From Microbacterium sp. (GTDB lineage Bacteria; Actinomycetota; Actinomycetes; Actinomycetales; Microbacteriaceae): DNA of 16,185 bases. The notes below the pieces were generated by a model, which was given only the letters and a program-made list of their open reading frames with translations, was not told where the DNA came from and did no database searches. Below, piece by piece: positions 9,217 to 16,185 of this stretch. The stretch's first letter is position 1. Every line of letters starts with the position of its first letter. Position numbers and translations under genes: made by a program. The DNA lies in contig NZ_QFPF01000063.1 in NCBI RefSeq assembly GCF_003248605.1, positions 1 through 16,185 of the forward strand, in the 5' to 3' direction.

Positions 9217-9996
9217 GATCAGTTCTTCGGGAACCTCGGCGGCAGCATCCACGTCGACGAAGAACAGGGTGCTTCGGCGACCTTTGGCGCCGGCCGCGGG
9301 AACGCTGAGATAGCTCGCGCCAGCGAGTGCCAGACCCAGCGCGGACGCCTTCTCGGCGCCGGTGAGCACCATCCACACCCGCTGCGACGCATTGATCACG
9401 GGACGGGTCAGTGTCACTCGCGTGGGCGGAGGCTTGGGGGAGTCGTGGACGGCCACCGCGGCCTCGTCGACGACGCGGATCTCGGGGCGATCCGGAAAGA
9501 GGGATGCGATGTGTGCGTCGGGGCCGACCCCGAGCAGGCAGATGTCGAAGCTTGGCCACGGCACGGTCGCGCCGGATTCGTCCTCGGAAGGGAAGCGTGC
9601 CAGTTCGGAACCGTAGGCGGCCGCCGCTTCTTCGACGCTCATTCCGCCGTCGGTCGAGGCGACGGCGTGCACGTTCTCGGGGGGCACCGGGATGTGGTCG
9701 AGAAGCGCCGCTCGCGCCTGACCGTCGTTGCGTTCCGCGTCGGCGGCGGGTACGTAGCGCTCATCGCTCCACCAGAAGTGGACACGCGACCAGTCGATGG
9801 CGGGCGTGCGCGGGTCGGCGGTGACGGCTTCGAGCACGCCGATGCCGGCTCCGCCGCCCGTGAGCGAGATGTGCACCTCACCCTCGGAGCTGAGGCGTGC
9901 GATCTTGTCGACGAGGCGGCGCGAGACGACGGCGACGACAGCGGCTCGGTCGGCGCTGACGACGACGCGACGGTCGGTTGTCCACTCAGGCGACAT
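9205..9996 (-). CDS. pgl: 6-Phosphogluconolactonase (DevB type)
   Basis: Pgl hydrolyses 6-phosphogluconolactone, the product of Zwf, to 6-phosphogluconate. It has 263 residues of the DevB/NagB-like fold. Visible motifs are SLTGGGAG at 44-51, WWSDERYVP at 75-83 and GVGPDAHIASLFP at 156-168. The last usually reads GPDGHTASLFP, so Ala and Ile here are mild departures; the His is kept. The ATG start at 9996 overlaps the end of opcA by 11 bases, which implies translational coupling. It is the last gene of the pentose phosphate operon. Its stop lies inside the terminator stem. Confidence 0.95.
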   Translation of the reverse strand: MSPEWTTDRRVVVSADRAAVVAVVSRRLVDKIARLSSEGEVHISLTGGGAGIGVLEAVTADPRTPAIDWSRVHFWWSDERYVPAADAERNDGQARAALLDHIPVPPENVHAVASTDGGMSVEEAAAAYGSELARFPSEDESGATVPWPSFDICLLGVGPDAHIASLFPDRPEIRVVDEAAVAVHDSPKPPPTRVTLTRPVINASQRVWMVLTGAEKASALGLALAGASYLSVPAAGAKGRRSTLFFVDVDAAAEVPEELIDPD

Positions 9997-10936
9997 TCGG
10001 CTCCTGGCTGTGCGGCGGGTTCAGAAGAGCCCACCCATCGGTGATGACTCGACCATACAGGAGGTCGGGATCCAGGCGACGCAGCTCCTCCGCGAGGCAC
10101 TCGCGCAGGGTGCGACGCGGAAGGACAAGGTCGTGCTTGGGCTGCCCGGGCTGGGTGAGACACGCCACGCCGGCGTCGGGGCGCTCGAGCAGGATGTCTC
10201 CGGACGCGCGCGTGAGGCGCACGGACTTTATGCCCTCGGACCATTCCGCGGGCGGCATGTACTGCCAGCGGACATCGACGTCGAGCTTGAGCCGCAGCCA
10301 GGCGGCCAGCAGCGCCGTGGACGGAGAGGAGCTCGCACCCCTCACCTCGACCGCGGTCACCTCGTCGAACGGCGGCTGATCGAGGACGGCCGCCAGCTGC
10401 TCGCGCCAGTGCGTCAGCCGCGTCCATGCGAGGTCGGTGTCGCCGGGCGAGTACACCTGGCCGAGGCGACGCAGACGATCCGTCGTGTAGGGCTTGGTCG
10501 AGGCGTCCGTGATGCGGCGCTGCGCGATGCGTCCCAGCGGTGAGTCGGCGGGAACGGCGGGAGGCTCGTCGGGCCACCACACCACCACGGGCGCGTCGGG
10601 CAGGAGAAGGCCCGTGACCAGAGCCTCCTCGTTCGACGCGGCGTCGCCGAAGGCGCGCAGGATGACGACCTCACTCGCGCCGGCATCGCCGCCGACGCGG
10701 ATCTGAGCATCCAGGCGGGGGTCGCCCGCGGGGTCGGTCATCACGACGATGACCCGCATGGGATGCTCTCGCGAGGCGTCGTTGGCCGCCTCGATCGCGT
10801 CCTCCTCGAGACCGTGACGTGTGGCGATGACGAGCGTCAGCACGCGGCCGAGGGCGACGGCGCCGCCCTCCTCGCGCGTCGATACGAGCGAGCGGGCGAT
10901 CTTGCTGACGGTGGTGTCGGGAAGATCGATGATCAC
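9986..10936 (-). CDS. opcA: OpcA, glucose-6-phosphate dehydrogenase assembly protein
   Basis: OpcA is an allosteric/assembly partner of glucose-6-phosphate dehydrogenase, known from cyanobacteria and actinobacteria. The GTG at 10936 gives 316 residues beginning (M)IIDLPDTT, exactly the family N-terminus. GGAGG lies five bases upstream, and the start overlaps the zwf stop as GTGA. A longer reading from 10996 would run into zwf and has no support. Family features include AVALGRVLTLVI near the N-terminus, PDAPVVVWWPDEPP in the middle and a C-terminal DLLYGRVITDGWALL. Its position directly after zwf is the conserved arrangement and supports the role. Confidence 0.94.
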   Translation of the reverse strand: MIIDLPDTTVSKIARSLVSTREEGGAVALGRVLTLVIATRHGLEEDAIEAANDASREHPMRVIVVMTDPAGDPRLDAQIRVGGDAGASEVVILRAFGDAASNEEALVTGLLLPDAPVVVWWPDEPPAVPADSPLGRIAQRRITDASTKPYTTDRLRRLGQVYSPGDTDLAWTRLTHWREQLAAVLDQPPFDEVTAVEVRGASSSPSTALLAAWLRLKLDVDVRWQYMPPAEWSEGIKSVRLTRASGDILLERPDAGVACLTQPGQPKHDLVLPRRTLRECLAEELRRLDPDLLYGRVITDGWALLNPPHSQEPNVA

Positions 10937-12486
10937 GGGCGCCTCCAGACACGGCCGTCGCGGGCGAGAAGGGCATCGGCGGATGCCGGGCCCCAAGATC
11001 CGGGGCTGTACTGCTCGAGCGGTCCGCCCTGTTGGGCCCAGTACTGCTCGACCGGGTCGAGGATCCGCCAGGAGAGCTCGACCTCTTCATGCCGGGGGAA
11101 CAGCGGGGGCTCGCCCAGGAGGACATCGAGGATCAGGCGTTCGTACGCCTCGGGACTGGCTTCGGTGAAGGCATGGCCGTAACCGAAGTCCATCGTCACA
11201 TCGCGCACCTGAGTGCCGGCGCCCGGCACCTTGGACCCGAAGCGGATCGTCACGCCCTCGTCGGGCTGGATGCGGATCACCAGGGCGTTCTGCCCCAGTT
11301 CCGGAGTCTGACCGCGGTCGAACAGGTGCTGCGGCGCGCGCTTGAACACGACGGCGACCTCGGTGACACGGCGCCCCAGCCGCTTGCCCGTGCGCAGGTA
11401 GAAGGGAACACCGGCCCAGCGGCGGGTGGCGATCTCGAGCTTGATGGCGGCGAACGTCTCCGTGGTGGACTGCGGATTCATGCCGTCTTCGTCGAGGAAT
11501 CCGTGGACCTTCTCGCCGCCCTGCCACCCGCCCGCGTACTGGCCGCGAGCCGTGGCGGTGGAGAGGTCGTCGGGCAGCTCGACCGCTGCGAGCACCTTCT
11601 CCTTCTCGGCGCGCAGATCCTTGGCATCGAGCGAGATCGGCTCCTCCATCGCGGTGAGCGCGAGAAGCTGGAGAAGGTGGTTCTGGATGACGTCGCGCGC
11701 CGCGCCGATGCCGTCGTAGTAGCCGGCGCGTCCGCCCACGCCGATGTCTTCGGCCATCGTGATCTGCACGTGGTCGACGTAGTTGCGATTCCAGATCGGT
11801 TCGTACAGCTCGTTCGCGAAGCGCAGCGCGAGGATGTTCTGCACCGTCTCCTTGCCGAGGTAGTGATCGATGCGGAAGATCGAGTCGGCGGGGAAGGCGA
11901 CTTCGAGGGCCTCGTTCAGCGCACGCGCGGAGGCGAGATCGTGGCCGAAGGGCTTCTCGATGACCACGCGGCGCCACGCGTCGTCACCGTTCGAGTCCTC
12001 GCCGACGAGTCCGGAGTCGCGCAGCTGCTTGGCGACGACGGGGAAGTCCTTGGGTGGGATCGAGAGGTAGTACGCGTGGTTGCCCATCGTGCCGCGTTCG
12101 ACGTCGAGCTTCTCGACCGTCTCGCGCAGGCGCCGGAAGGAATCCGGGTTGTCGAACTCGCCCTGCACGAAGCGGATGCCCTGCAGGAGCTGTCGCCAGG
12201 TCTCCTCACGGAAAGGCGTGCGGGCGTGCTGCTTGACGGCGTCGTACACGACCGCGGCGAAGTCCTGGTCTTCCCAGTCTCGCCGGGCGAAACCCACCAG
12301 CGCGAACCCGGGCGGAAGCAGACCACGGTTGGCGAGGTCGTAGACCGCTGGCATCAGCTTCTTGCGAGACAGGTCGCCGGTCACGCCGAAGATCACGAGG
12401 GCACTGGGACCCGCGATGCGGTTGAGGCGTCGGTCGTCCGGATCGCGCAGCGGGTTGTGCCCGCGCGCTATGTCGATGGGGGGCAT
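10933..12486 (-). CDS. zwf: Glucose-6-phosphate 1-dehydrogenase
   Basis: Zwf oxidises glucose-6-phosphate to 6-phosphogluconolactone with NADP and commits carbon to the oxidative pentose phosphate pathway. The ATG at 12486 gives 517 residues, normal for actinobacteria, with the typical N-terminal GHNPLRDPDDRRL. The dinucleotide-binding loop is GVTGDLSRKK at 34-43. The substrate-binding signature RIDHYLGKE is at about 205-213, with H208. The C-terminal domain is complete. No good Shine-Dalgarno is seen directly upstream: AAGGAC is about 15 bases away. The gap to pgi is 40 bases, the only joint in this operon without overlap. OpcA and Pgl follow, so the enzyme, its assembly factor and the next enzyme are made together. 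Confidence 0.98.
   Translation of the reverse strand: MPPIDIARGHNPLRDPDDRRLNRIAGPSALVIFGVTGDLSRKKLMPAVYDLANRGLLPPGFALVGFARRDWEDQDFAAVVYDAVKQHARTPFREETWRQLLQGIRFVQGEFDNPDSFRRLRETVEKLDVERGTMGNHAYYLSIPPKDFPVVAKQLRDSGLVGEDSNGDDAWRRVVIEKPFGHDLASARALNEALEVAFPADSIFRIDHYLGKETVQNILALRFANELYEPIWNRNYVDHVQITMAEDIGVGGRAGYYDGIGAARDVIQNHLLQLLALTAMEEPISLDAKDLRAEKEKVLAAVELPDDLSTATARGQYAGGWQGGEKVHGFLDEDGMNPQSTTETFAAIKLEIATRRWAGVPFYLRTGKRLGRRVTEVAVVFKRAPQHLFDRGQTPELGQNALVIRIQPDEGVTIRFGSKVPGAGTQVRDVTMDFGYGHAFTEASPEAYERLILDVLLGEPPLFPRHEEVELSWRILDPVEQYWAQQGGPLEQYSPGSWGPASADALLARDGRVWRRP
10942..10946 (-). promoter_or_regulatory. Ribosome binding site deciding the opcA start
   Basis: On the minus strand this reads GGAGG, five bases before the GTG at 10936. 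It selects that start over the in-frame upstream candidate at 10996. Confidence 0.7.
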
Positions 12487-12526
12487 GAAAGGGTGTTCTC
12501 GGTCCTTGCGTGGGGCGGCGTGCGCG

Positions 12527-14158
12527 CTACTGCGCGGCTTCGAAGAGTGCGAGCACCTCGATCGCCGGGTCGGTGAGGGTCAGGGTGACGACGGGTCGTC
12601 CGTGCTCGGCGAGGACCGAGGCATCTCCTGCGGCCTGAGCTTCGATGAGCTGGCCGAAGGTGAACGGCAGACCGGGGATCTCGAGATCGACGTCGGTGCG
12701 CTCCGTGATCTGCAGGAACACGCCGGTCTCGGGTCCGCCCTTGTGGTACTGCCCGGTGGAGTGCAGGAATCGCGGGCCCCAGCCGAATGTCGCGGGGCGA
12801 CCGGCGTCGGCGGCGACGAGCTCGCGCAGACCCATGAGCTGCGGGATCTGGAGACGATCGACATAGGCCTGCACGGAGACGTACCCGTCTTTCCCGAGGC
12901 GGTCCCAGAGGGCGTCGAGGACGCCGGAGATCGTTCCGGATACGGCCAGCGTCGGATCCGACACCCGAACCTCGACACCCTCGACCGTGAACGCGGGCGC
13001 GGAAGGGGCGGGGCGCTTCTCCAGCAGACCGCGCGTGGCGATCTTGGCGGATTCGACGTCGGGCTGATCGAACGGGTTGATGCCGAGCAGGCGGCCGGCG
13101 ATGGCGGTGGCGTACTCCCACACGACCATCTGCGCCCCGAGGGACCCGCTGACCAGCACCTCGCCCGGGTGGCGCTCGAGCATACGGAAATGCTCGGCAT
13201 CGCCGACGAGGCGCACGATCTGCAGGTCGTGCAGGTCGGCATCGAACTCGGGCGAGACGGGGAGCAGGACGACGGGCAGGATGCCGGTGCCCTCCTTGCC
13301 CGTCGATTCGGCGATGAGCTGCTCGATCCAGTCCGGCAGGCCCTCGATGTGCGTGCCGTCGGCGACGAGGCCGACCTTGTCTCGGCGGGTTCCGCCGGGC
13401 CCCTCACTCGCGGCGATCGCCGCCGCGAGGGTCAGAGCCGGGTTGTCGGGGCTGTCGACGGCCACTTCGAGCAGGGTCGCGTCGGCCTCGTCGAGCAGCT
13501 CGCCGATGTCGGCACCGGCGAGGCCGGCCGGCACGAGCCCGAACGCGGTGAGGGCGGAGTATCGGCCGCCGACCGTCGGGTCGGCGTTGAAGACGCGGTA
13601 GCCGGCCTCGCGGGCGGCATGATCGAGCGGGGAGCCGGGGTCGGTGACCACGACGATCCGCTCCGCGGGGTCGATGCCGAGATCGCGGAACGCCGCCTCG
13701 AACGCACGCTTGGCCGAGTCGGTCTCGACCGTCGACCCGGACTTGGACGAGACGATCAGGGCGGTGCGCTCCAGCCCGCCGGTCTCGCTGTCGCCATCCA
13801 GGGCCGCGAGCACCTGACCGGGCGCCGTCGAGTCGAGGATCACCAGGGGCACACCGGCGGTCTGCGTGATGACCTCGGGAGCGAGGGATGAGCCGCCCAT
13901 GCCTGCGAGGACGAAGCGATCCACGCCGCGGCCGGCGAAGTCGGCGCGCAGCGCCACGATCTCGGCGACGAGCGGCCGCGAGACGGAGACGGCGTCGACC
14001 CAGCCGAGCCGCTTGGCCGCTTCTTCTTCGGCAGCGGCGCCCCAGAGCGTCGGGTCCGCGGCGGTGATGCCGGATGCGACGAGATCCGCCACGAGCTGCG
14101 GCACGACCTTCTCGGCAGCGACCTTCGGCGCTCCCGAGACGTGGATCTCGAAGCTCAT
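12527..14158 (-). CDS. pgi: Glucose-6-phosphate isomerase
   Basis: Pgi interconverts glucose-6-phosphate and fructose-6-phosphate, linking glycolysis to the pentose phosphate pathway. The ATG at 14158 overlaps the tal stop as ATGA and gives 543 residues; the frame stays open upstream through tal only as a shadow. Two SIS (sugar isomerase) domains are expected. The motifs seen are [10 protein letters not shown] at 86-95, [10 protein letters not shown] at 137-146 (phosphate binding) and STGQYHKGG at 467-475. These variants resemble the Pgi half of bifunctional transaldolase/phosphoglucose isomerase proteins more than the E. coli or mycobacterial Pgi. That fits its position directly after tal. 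Assignment as Pgi is strong; subfamily placement is from memory of motifs. Confidence 0.93.
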   Translation of the reverse strand: MSFEIHVSGAPKVAAEKVVPQLVADLVASGITAADPTLWGAAAEEEAAKRLGWVDAVSVSRPLVAEIVALRADFAGRGVDRFVLAGMGGSSLAPEVITQTAGVPLVILDSTAPGQVLAALDGDSETGGLERTALIVSSKSGSTVETDSAKRAFEAAFRDLGIDPAERIVVVTDPGSPLDHAAREAGYRVFNADPTVGGRYSALTAFGLVPAGLAGADIGELLDEADATLLEVAVDSPDNPALTLAAAIAASEGPGGTRRDKVGLVADGTHIEGLPDWIEQLIAESTGKEGTGILPVVLLPVSPEFDADLHDLQIVRLVGDAEHFRMLERHPGEVLVSGSLGAQMVVWEYATAIAGRLLGINPFDQPDVESAKIATRGLLEKRPAPSAPAFTVEGVEVRVSDPTLAVSGTISGVLDALWDRLGKDGYVSVQAYVDRLQIPQLMGLRELVAADAGRPATFGWGPRFLHSTGQYHKGGPETGVFLQITERTDVDLEIPGLPFTFGQLIEAQAAGDASVLAEHGRPVVTLTLTDPAIEVLALFEAAQ

Positions 14159-15263
14159 CGCGTCGACTCCGGCGCCTTCTCGAGAGCGGCCGTCACCGTG
14201 TCCTGCAGTTCGCGCCACGAGACCACGAACTTCTCCACGCCCTCGTCCTCGAGCACCTGGGTCACGTCGTCGAAGTCCACGCCCACGGCGGCCAGGGCCT
14301 CGAAGACGCCGTGGGCGTCCGCGTAGGCACCGGTGACGGTGTCGCCGGTGATCTCGGCGTGGTCGAAGGTCGCCTCGAGCGTCTTCTCGGGCATCGTGTT
14401 GACGGTGCCGGGCGCGACGAGCTCGGTGACGTACAGGGTGTCGGGCAGGGCGGGATCCTTGACGCCGGTGGAGGCCCAGAGCGGGCGCTGCACGTTGCCG
14501 CCCGCGGCGAGCAGGCCCTTGGCGCGGGCGGACGCGAACTGCTGCTCGTAGAGCTCGTAGGCCAGGCGGGCGTTGGCGATGCCGGCTTTGCCCTTGAGCG
14601 CGGCGGCCTCGTCCGAGTCGATCTGCGCGAGGCGCTTGTCGACCTCGGTGTCCACGCGCGAGACGAAGAACGATGCGACCGATTCGATGCCCGAGATGTC
14701 GATGCCCGCGGCCTTGGCGGTCTCGAGACCGGTCAGGTAGGCATCGATGACGGCCGCGTAGCGCTCGAGGCTGAAGATCAGCGTCACATTGACGCTGATA
14801 CCCGCGCCGATCACCTCGGCGATCGCCGGCAGGCCCGCCTTGGTCGCGGGGATCTTGATCAGCGCGTTGGGGCGGCGGCGAGCTTCTTCGCCTCGGCGAC
14901 GGTCGCCTCGGTGTCGTGGGCCAGGTCGGGCGAGACCTCGATCGAGACCCGGCCGTCGACGCCGTTCGTGGCGTCGAAGACGGGGCGGAAGACGTCGGAA
15001 GCGGCACGGACATCGTCGGTGGTGAGCTCGAAGATCGCCTCGTCCGTGCTCGCCCCGCGCTCGGCGAGCCGGGCGACCTGGGCCTCGTAGGACTCTCCCT
15101 TCGAGAGCGCCGCGGCGAAGATCGTCGGGTTGGTGGTCACACCCGTGACGTTGCGCGTCGCGATGAGGTCGGCGAGATTGCCGGTGAGGATGCGGTCGCG
15201 GGAGAGGTCGTCGAGCCAGATGCTGACGCCCTCCGCGGCCAGACGTGCGGTGGGGGTGCTCAT
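14155..15263 (-). pseudogene. tal: Transaldolase, frameshifted (disrupted gene or sequence error)
   Basis: Transaldolase moves dihydroxyacetone units between sugar phosphates in the non-oxidative pentose phosphate pathway. The ATG at 15263 (AAGGAG upstream, ATGA overlap with tkt) starts a normal N-terminus with WLDDLSR at 16-22 and VTTNPTIF at 42-49. This frame ends after 134 codons at 14859-14861, following [11 protein letters not shown]. The family sequence resumes in another frame at [18 protein letters not shown] and continues cleanly to the TGA at 14155. The catalytic Schiff-base lysine (14854-14856) is only in the second frame. The span is 1109 bases, one short of a codon multiple. Compared with the usual K-L-W-x-x-V-D-R-P-N spacing about three codons plus one base seem lost, consistent with a 10-base deletion in GGC repeats. 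A single-base loss is also possible. There is no canonical -1 slippery site. Both halves are otherwise well conserved, so the event is recent or an error. Confidence 0.85.
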
Positions 15264-16185
15264 GCGTTCTCCTTGATGGTGGCAAGGGCCGCCTCGACGA
15301 CGGCTTCGTGGGTCAGGCCGAACTTGCTGTACAGCGTCTTGTAGTCGGCGGAGGCGCCGAAGTGCTCGATCGAGACGGAGCGCCCCTTGTCGCCGACGAT
15401 GTCACGCCAGCTGAGCGCGATGCCGGCCTCGACCGAGACACGCGCGCCGACACTCGGGGGCAGGACGGCGTCGCGGTAGGCGGCATCCTGCTCGGCGAAC
15501 CATTCGAGGGAGGGCGCCGAGACGACGCGCGCGTTCACGCCCTGCGCCGCGAGCGTCTCACGCGCGGCCACGGCGATCTGCACTTCGGAGCCCGTCGCGA
15601 TCAGGATGACATCCGGTGCGCCGTTCGGCGCCTCGGCGAGCACGTAGGCGCCCTTCGCGACGCCGGCGGTCGAGGCGAACGTGTCGCCGGAGGCGTCACC
15701 CTCGCCGCGCTCGAACACGGGGATGTTCTGGCGGGTCAGGGCGATGCCCACGGGGCCGCCCTGGCGGCGCAGGATCTCGAGCCACGCCGCAGCGGTCTCG
15801 TTGGCGTCCGCGGGACGCACGAGCGTGAAGTTCGGGATCGCGCGGAGCGTGGCGATCTGCTCGATCGGCTGATGGGTCGGCCCGTCTTCGCCGAGTGCGA
15901 TCGAGTCATGCGTCCACACGAAGATGCTGCGGATGTCCATCAGCGCCGCCAAGCGCACCGCGGGGCGCATGTAGTCGCTGAAGATCAGGAAGGTGCCGCC
16001 GAACGCGCGGGTCGGACCGTGCAGGACGATGCCGTTGAGGATCGCGCCCATGGCGTGCTCGCGGATGCCGAAGTGCAGCACACGCCCGAAGGGGTTGCCG
16101 CTCCACTCGTGCGTCGACCACTCGGCGGGGATGAACGAGGGGGCGTCGTTGATGGTGGTGAGGTTGGACTCGGCGAGGTCGGCCG
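15260..16185 (-). CDS. tkt: Transketolase (C-terminal part; 5' end lies outside the window)
   Basis: Transketolase is thiamine-diphosphate dependent and transfers two-carbon units in the pentose phosphate pathway. About 307 C-terminal codons of an expected ~690-700 are present, in frame to the window edge. [10 protein letters not shown] (plus-strand about 16049-16078) holds the glutamate that activates the cofactor. [19 protein letters not shown] lies in the pyrimidine-binding domain. The C-terminal domain, with [12 protein letters not shown], follows. The TGA stop at 15260-15262 overlaps the tal ATG as ATGA. It is the most upstream gene seen of the operon; the promoter is outside the window. 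The frame is clean and the identity secure. Confidence 0.97.
   Translation of the reverse strand, partial: ADLAESNLTTINDAPSFIPAEWSTHEWSGNPFGRVLHFGIREHAMGAILNGIVLHGPTRAFGGTFLIFSDYMRPAVRLAALMDIRSIFVWTHDSIALGEDGPTHQPIEQIATLRAIPNFTLVRPADANETAAAWLEILRRQGGPVGIALTRQNIPVFERGEGDASGDTFASTAGVAKGAYVLAEAPNGAPDVILIATGSEVQIAVAARETLAAQGVNARVVSAPSLEWFAEQDAAYRDAVLPPSVGARVSVEAGIALSWRDIVGDKGRSVSIEHFGASADYKTLYSKFGLTHEAVVEAALATIKENA

Noticed and set aside
11032..12576. A 514-codon open frame on the plus strand opposite zwf
   Set aside because: It mirrors zwf codon structure, shows no recognisable domain and would overlap the pgi end. Shadow frame.
12362..13891. A 509-codon open frame on the plus strand opposite pgi and zwf
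   Set aside because: It lies antisense to conserved Pgi motifs, has biased Gly/Arg/Asp composition and no promoter or Shine-Dalgarno. Shadow frame.
14859..14883. Programmed -1 ribosomal frameshift in tal
   Set aside because: The direction needed is -1, but no canonical heptamer slippery site fits the codon boundaries. The protein alignment also suggests missing residues, which points to a deletion or error.
14159..15013. Upstream extension of pgi through tal in the same frame, which would suggest an 828-residue fusion
   Set aside because: The extension is Arg/Pro-rich with no transaldolase motif. The transaldolase sequence reads in the two other frames, so this is not a Tal-Pgi fusion.

Overview
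The window is GC-rich actinobacterial chromosome, most probably from a Microbacteriaceae member such as Microbacterium or a relative. The evidence is the very high G/C at third codon positions, frequent GTG starts, and actinobacteria-specific genes (rbpA, opcA, whiA next to rapZ) in the conserved order uvrA-uvrC-rapZ-whiA ... gap-pgk-tpiA-secG-rbpA / pgl-opcA-zwf-pgi-tal-tkt. It is core housekeeping DNA. I see no transposon, integron, CRISPR array, prophage or tRNA/rRNA gene, and no gene-free stretch longer than about 130 bases.

Plus strand, left half (1-9161). The 3' end of uvrA is followed directly by uvrC (nucleotide excision repair), then rapZ (P-loop nucleotide-binding protein) and whiA (developmental/division regulator). 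The yvcK/cofD-like gene that usually lies between rapZ and whiA is absent. A superoxide dismutase gene (sodA) stands alone behind a small palindrome and ends in a strong UUCG-capped hairpin. The lower-glycolysis operon gap-pgk-tpiA follows, with tight or overlapping joints. Then come secG (protein export) and rbpA (RNA polymerase-binding protein), possibly from their own promoter.

Minus strand, right half (16185 down to 9205). Read in its own direction the order is tkt (3' part only)-tal-pgi-zwf-opcA-pgl, an oxidative and non-oxidative pentose phosphate operon with phosphoglucose isomerase built in. Four of the five joints overlap (4, 4, 4 and 11 nt). The operon converges on rbpA, and one hairpin that contains the pgl stop codon separates the two transcription units.

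Together the two blocks cover the sugar-phosphate core: G6P/F6P interconversion, G6P to 6-phosphogluconate, the transketolase/transaldolase shuffle, and GAP to 3-phosphoglycerate. The one clear abnormality is a frameshift in tal near 14869-14883, just before the catalytic lysine codon. As written, this window encodes no intact transaldolase. That is either a real mutation or a sequence error in a GGC-repeat tract. I do not see a convincing new biological system here.
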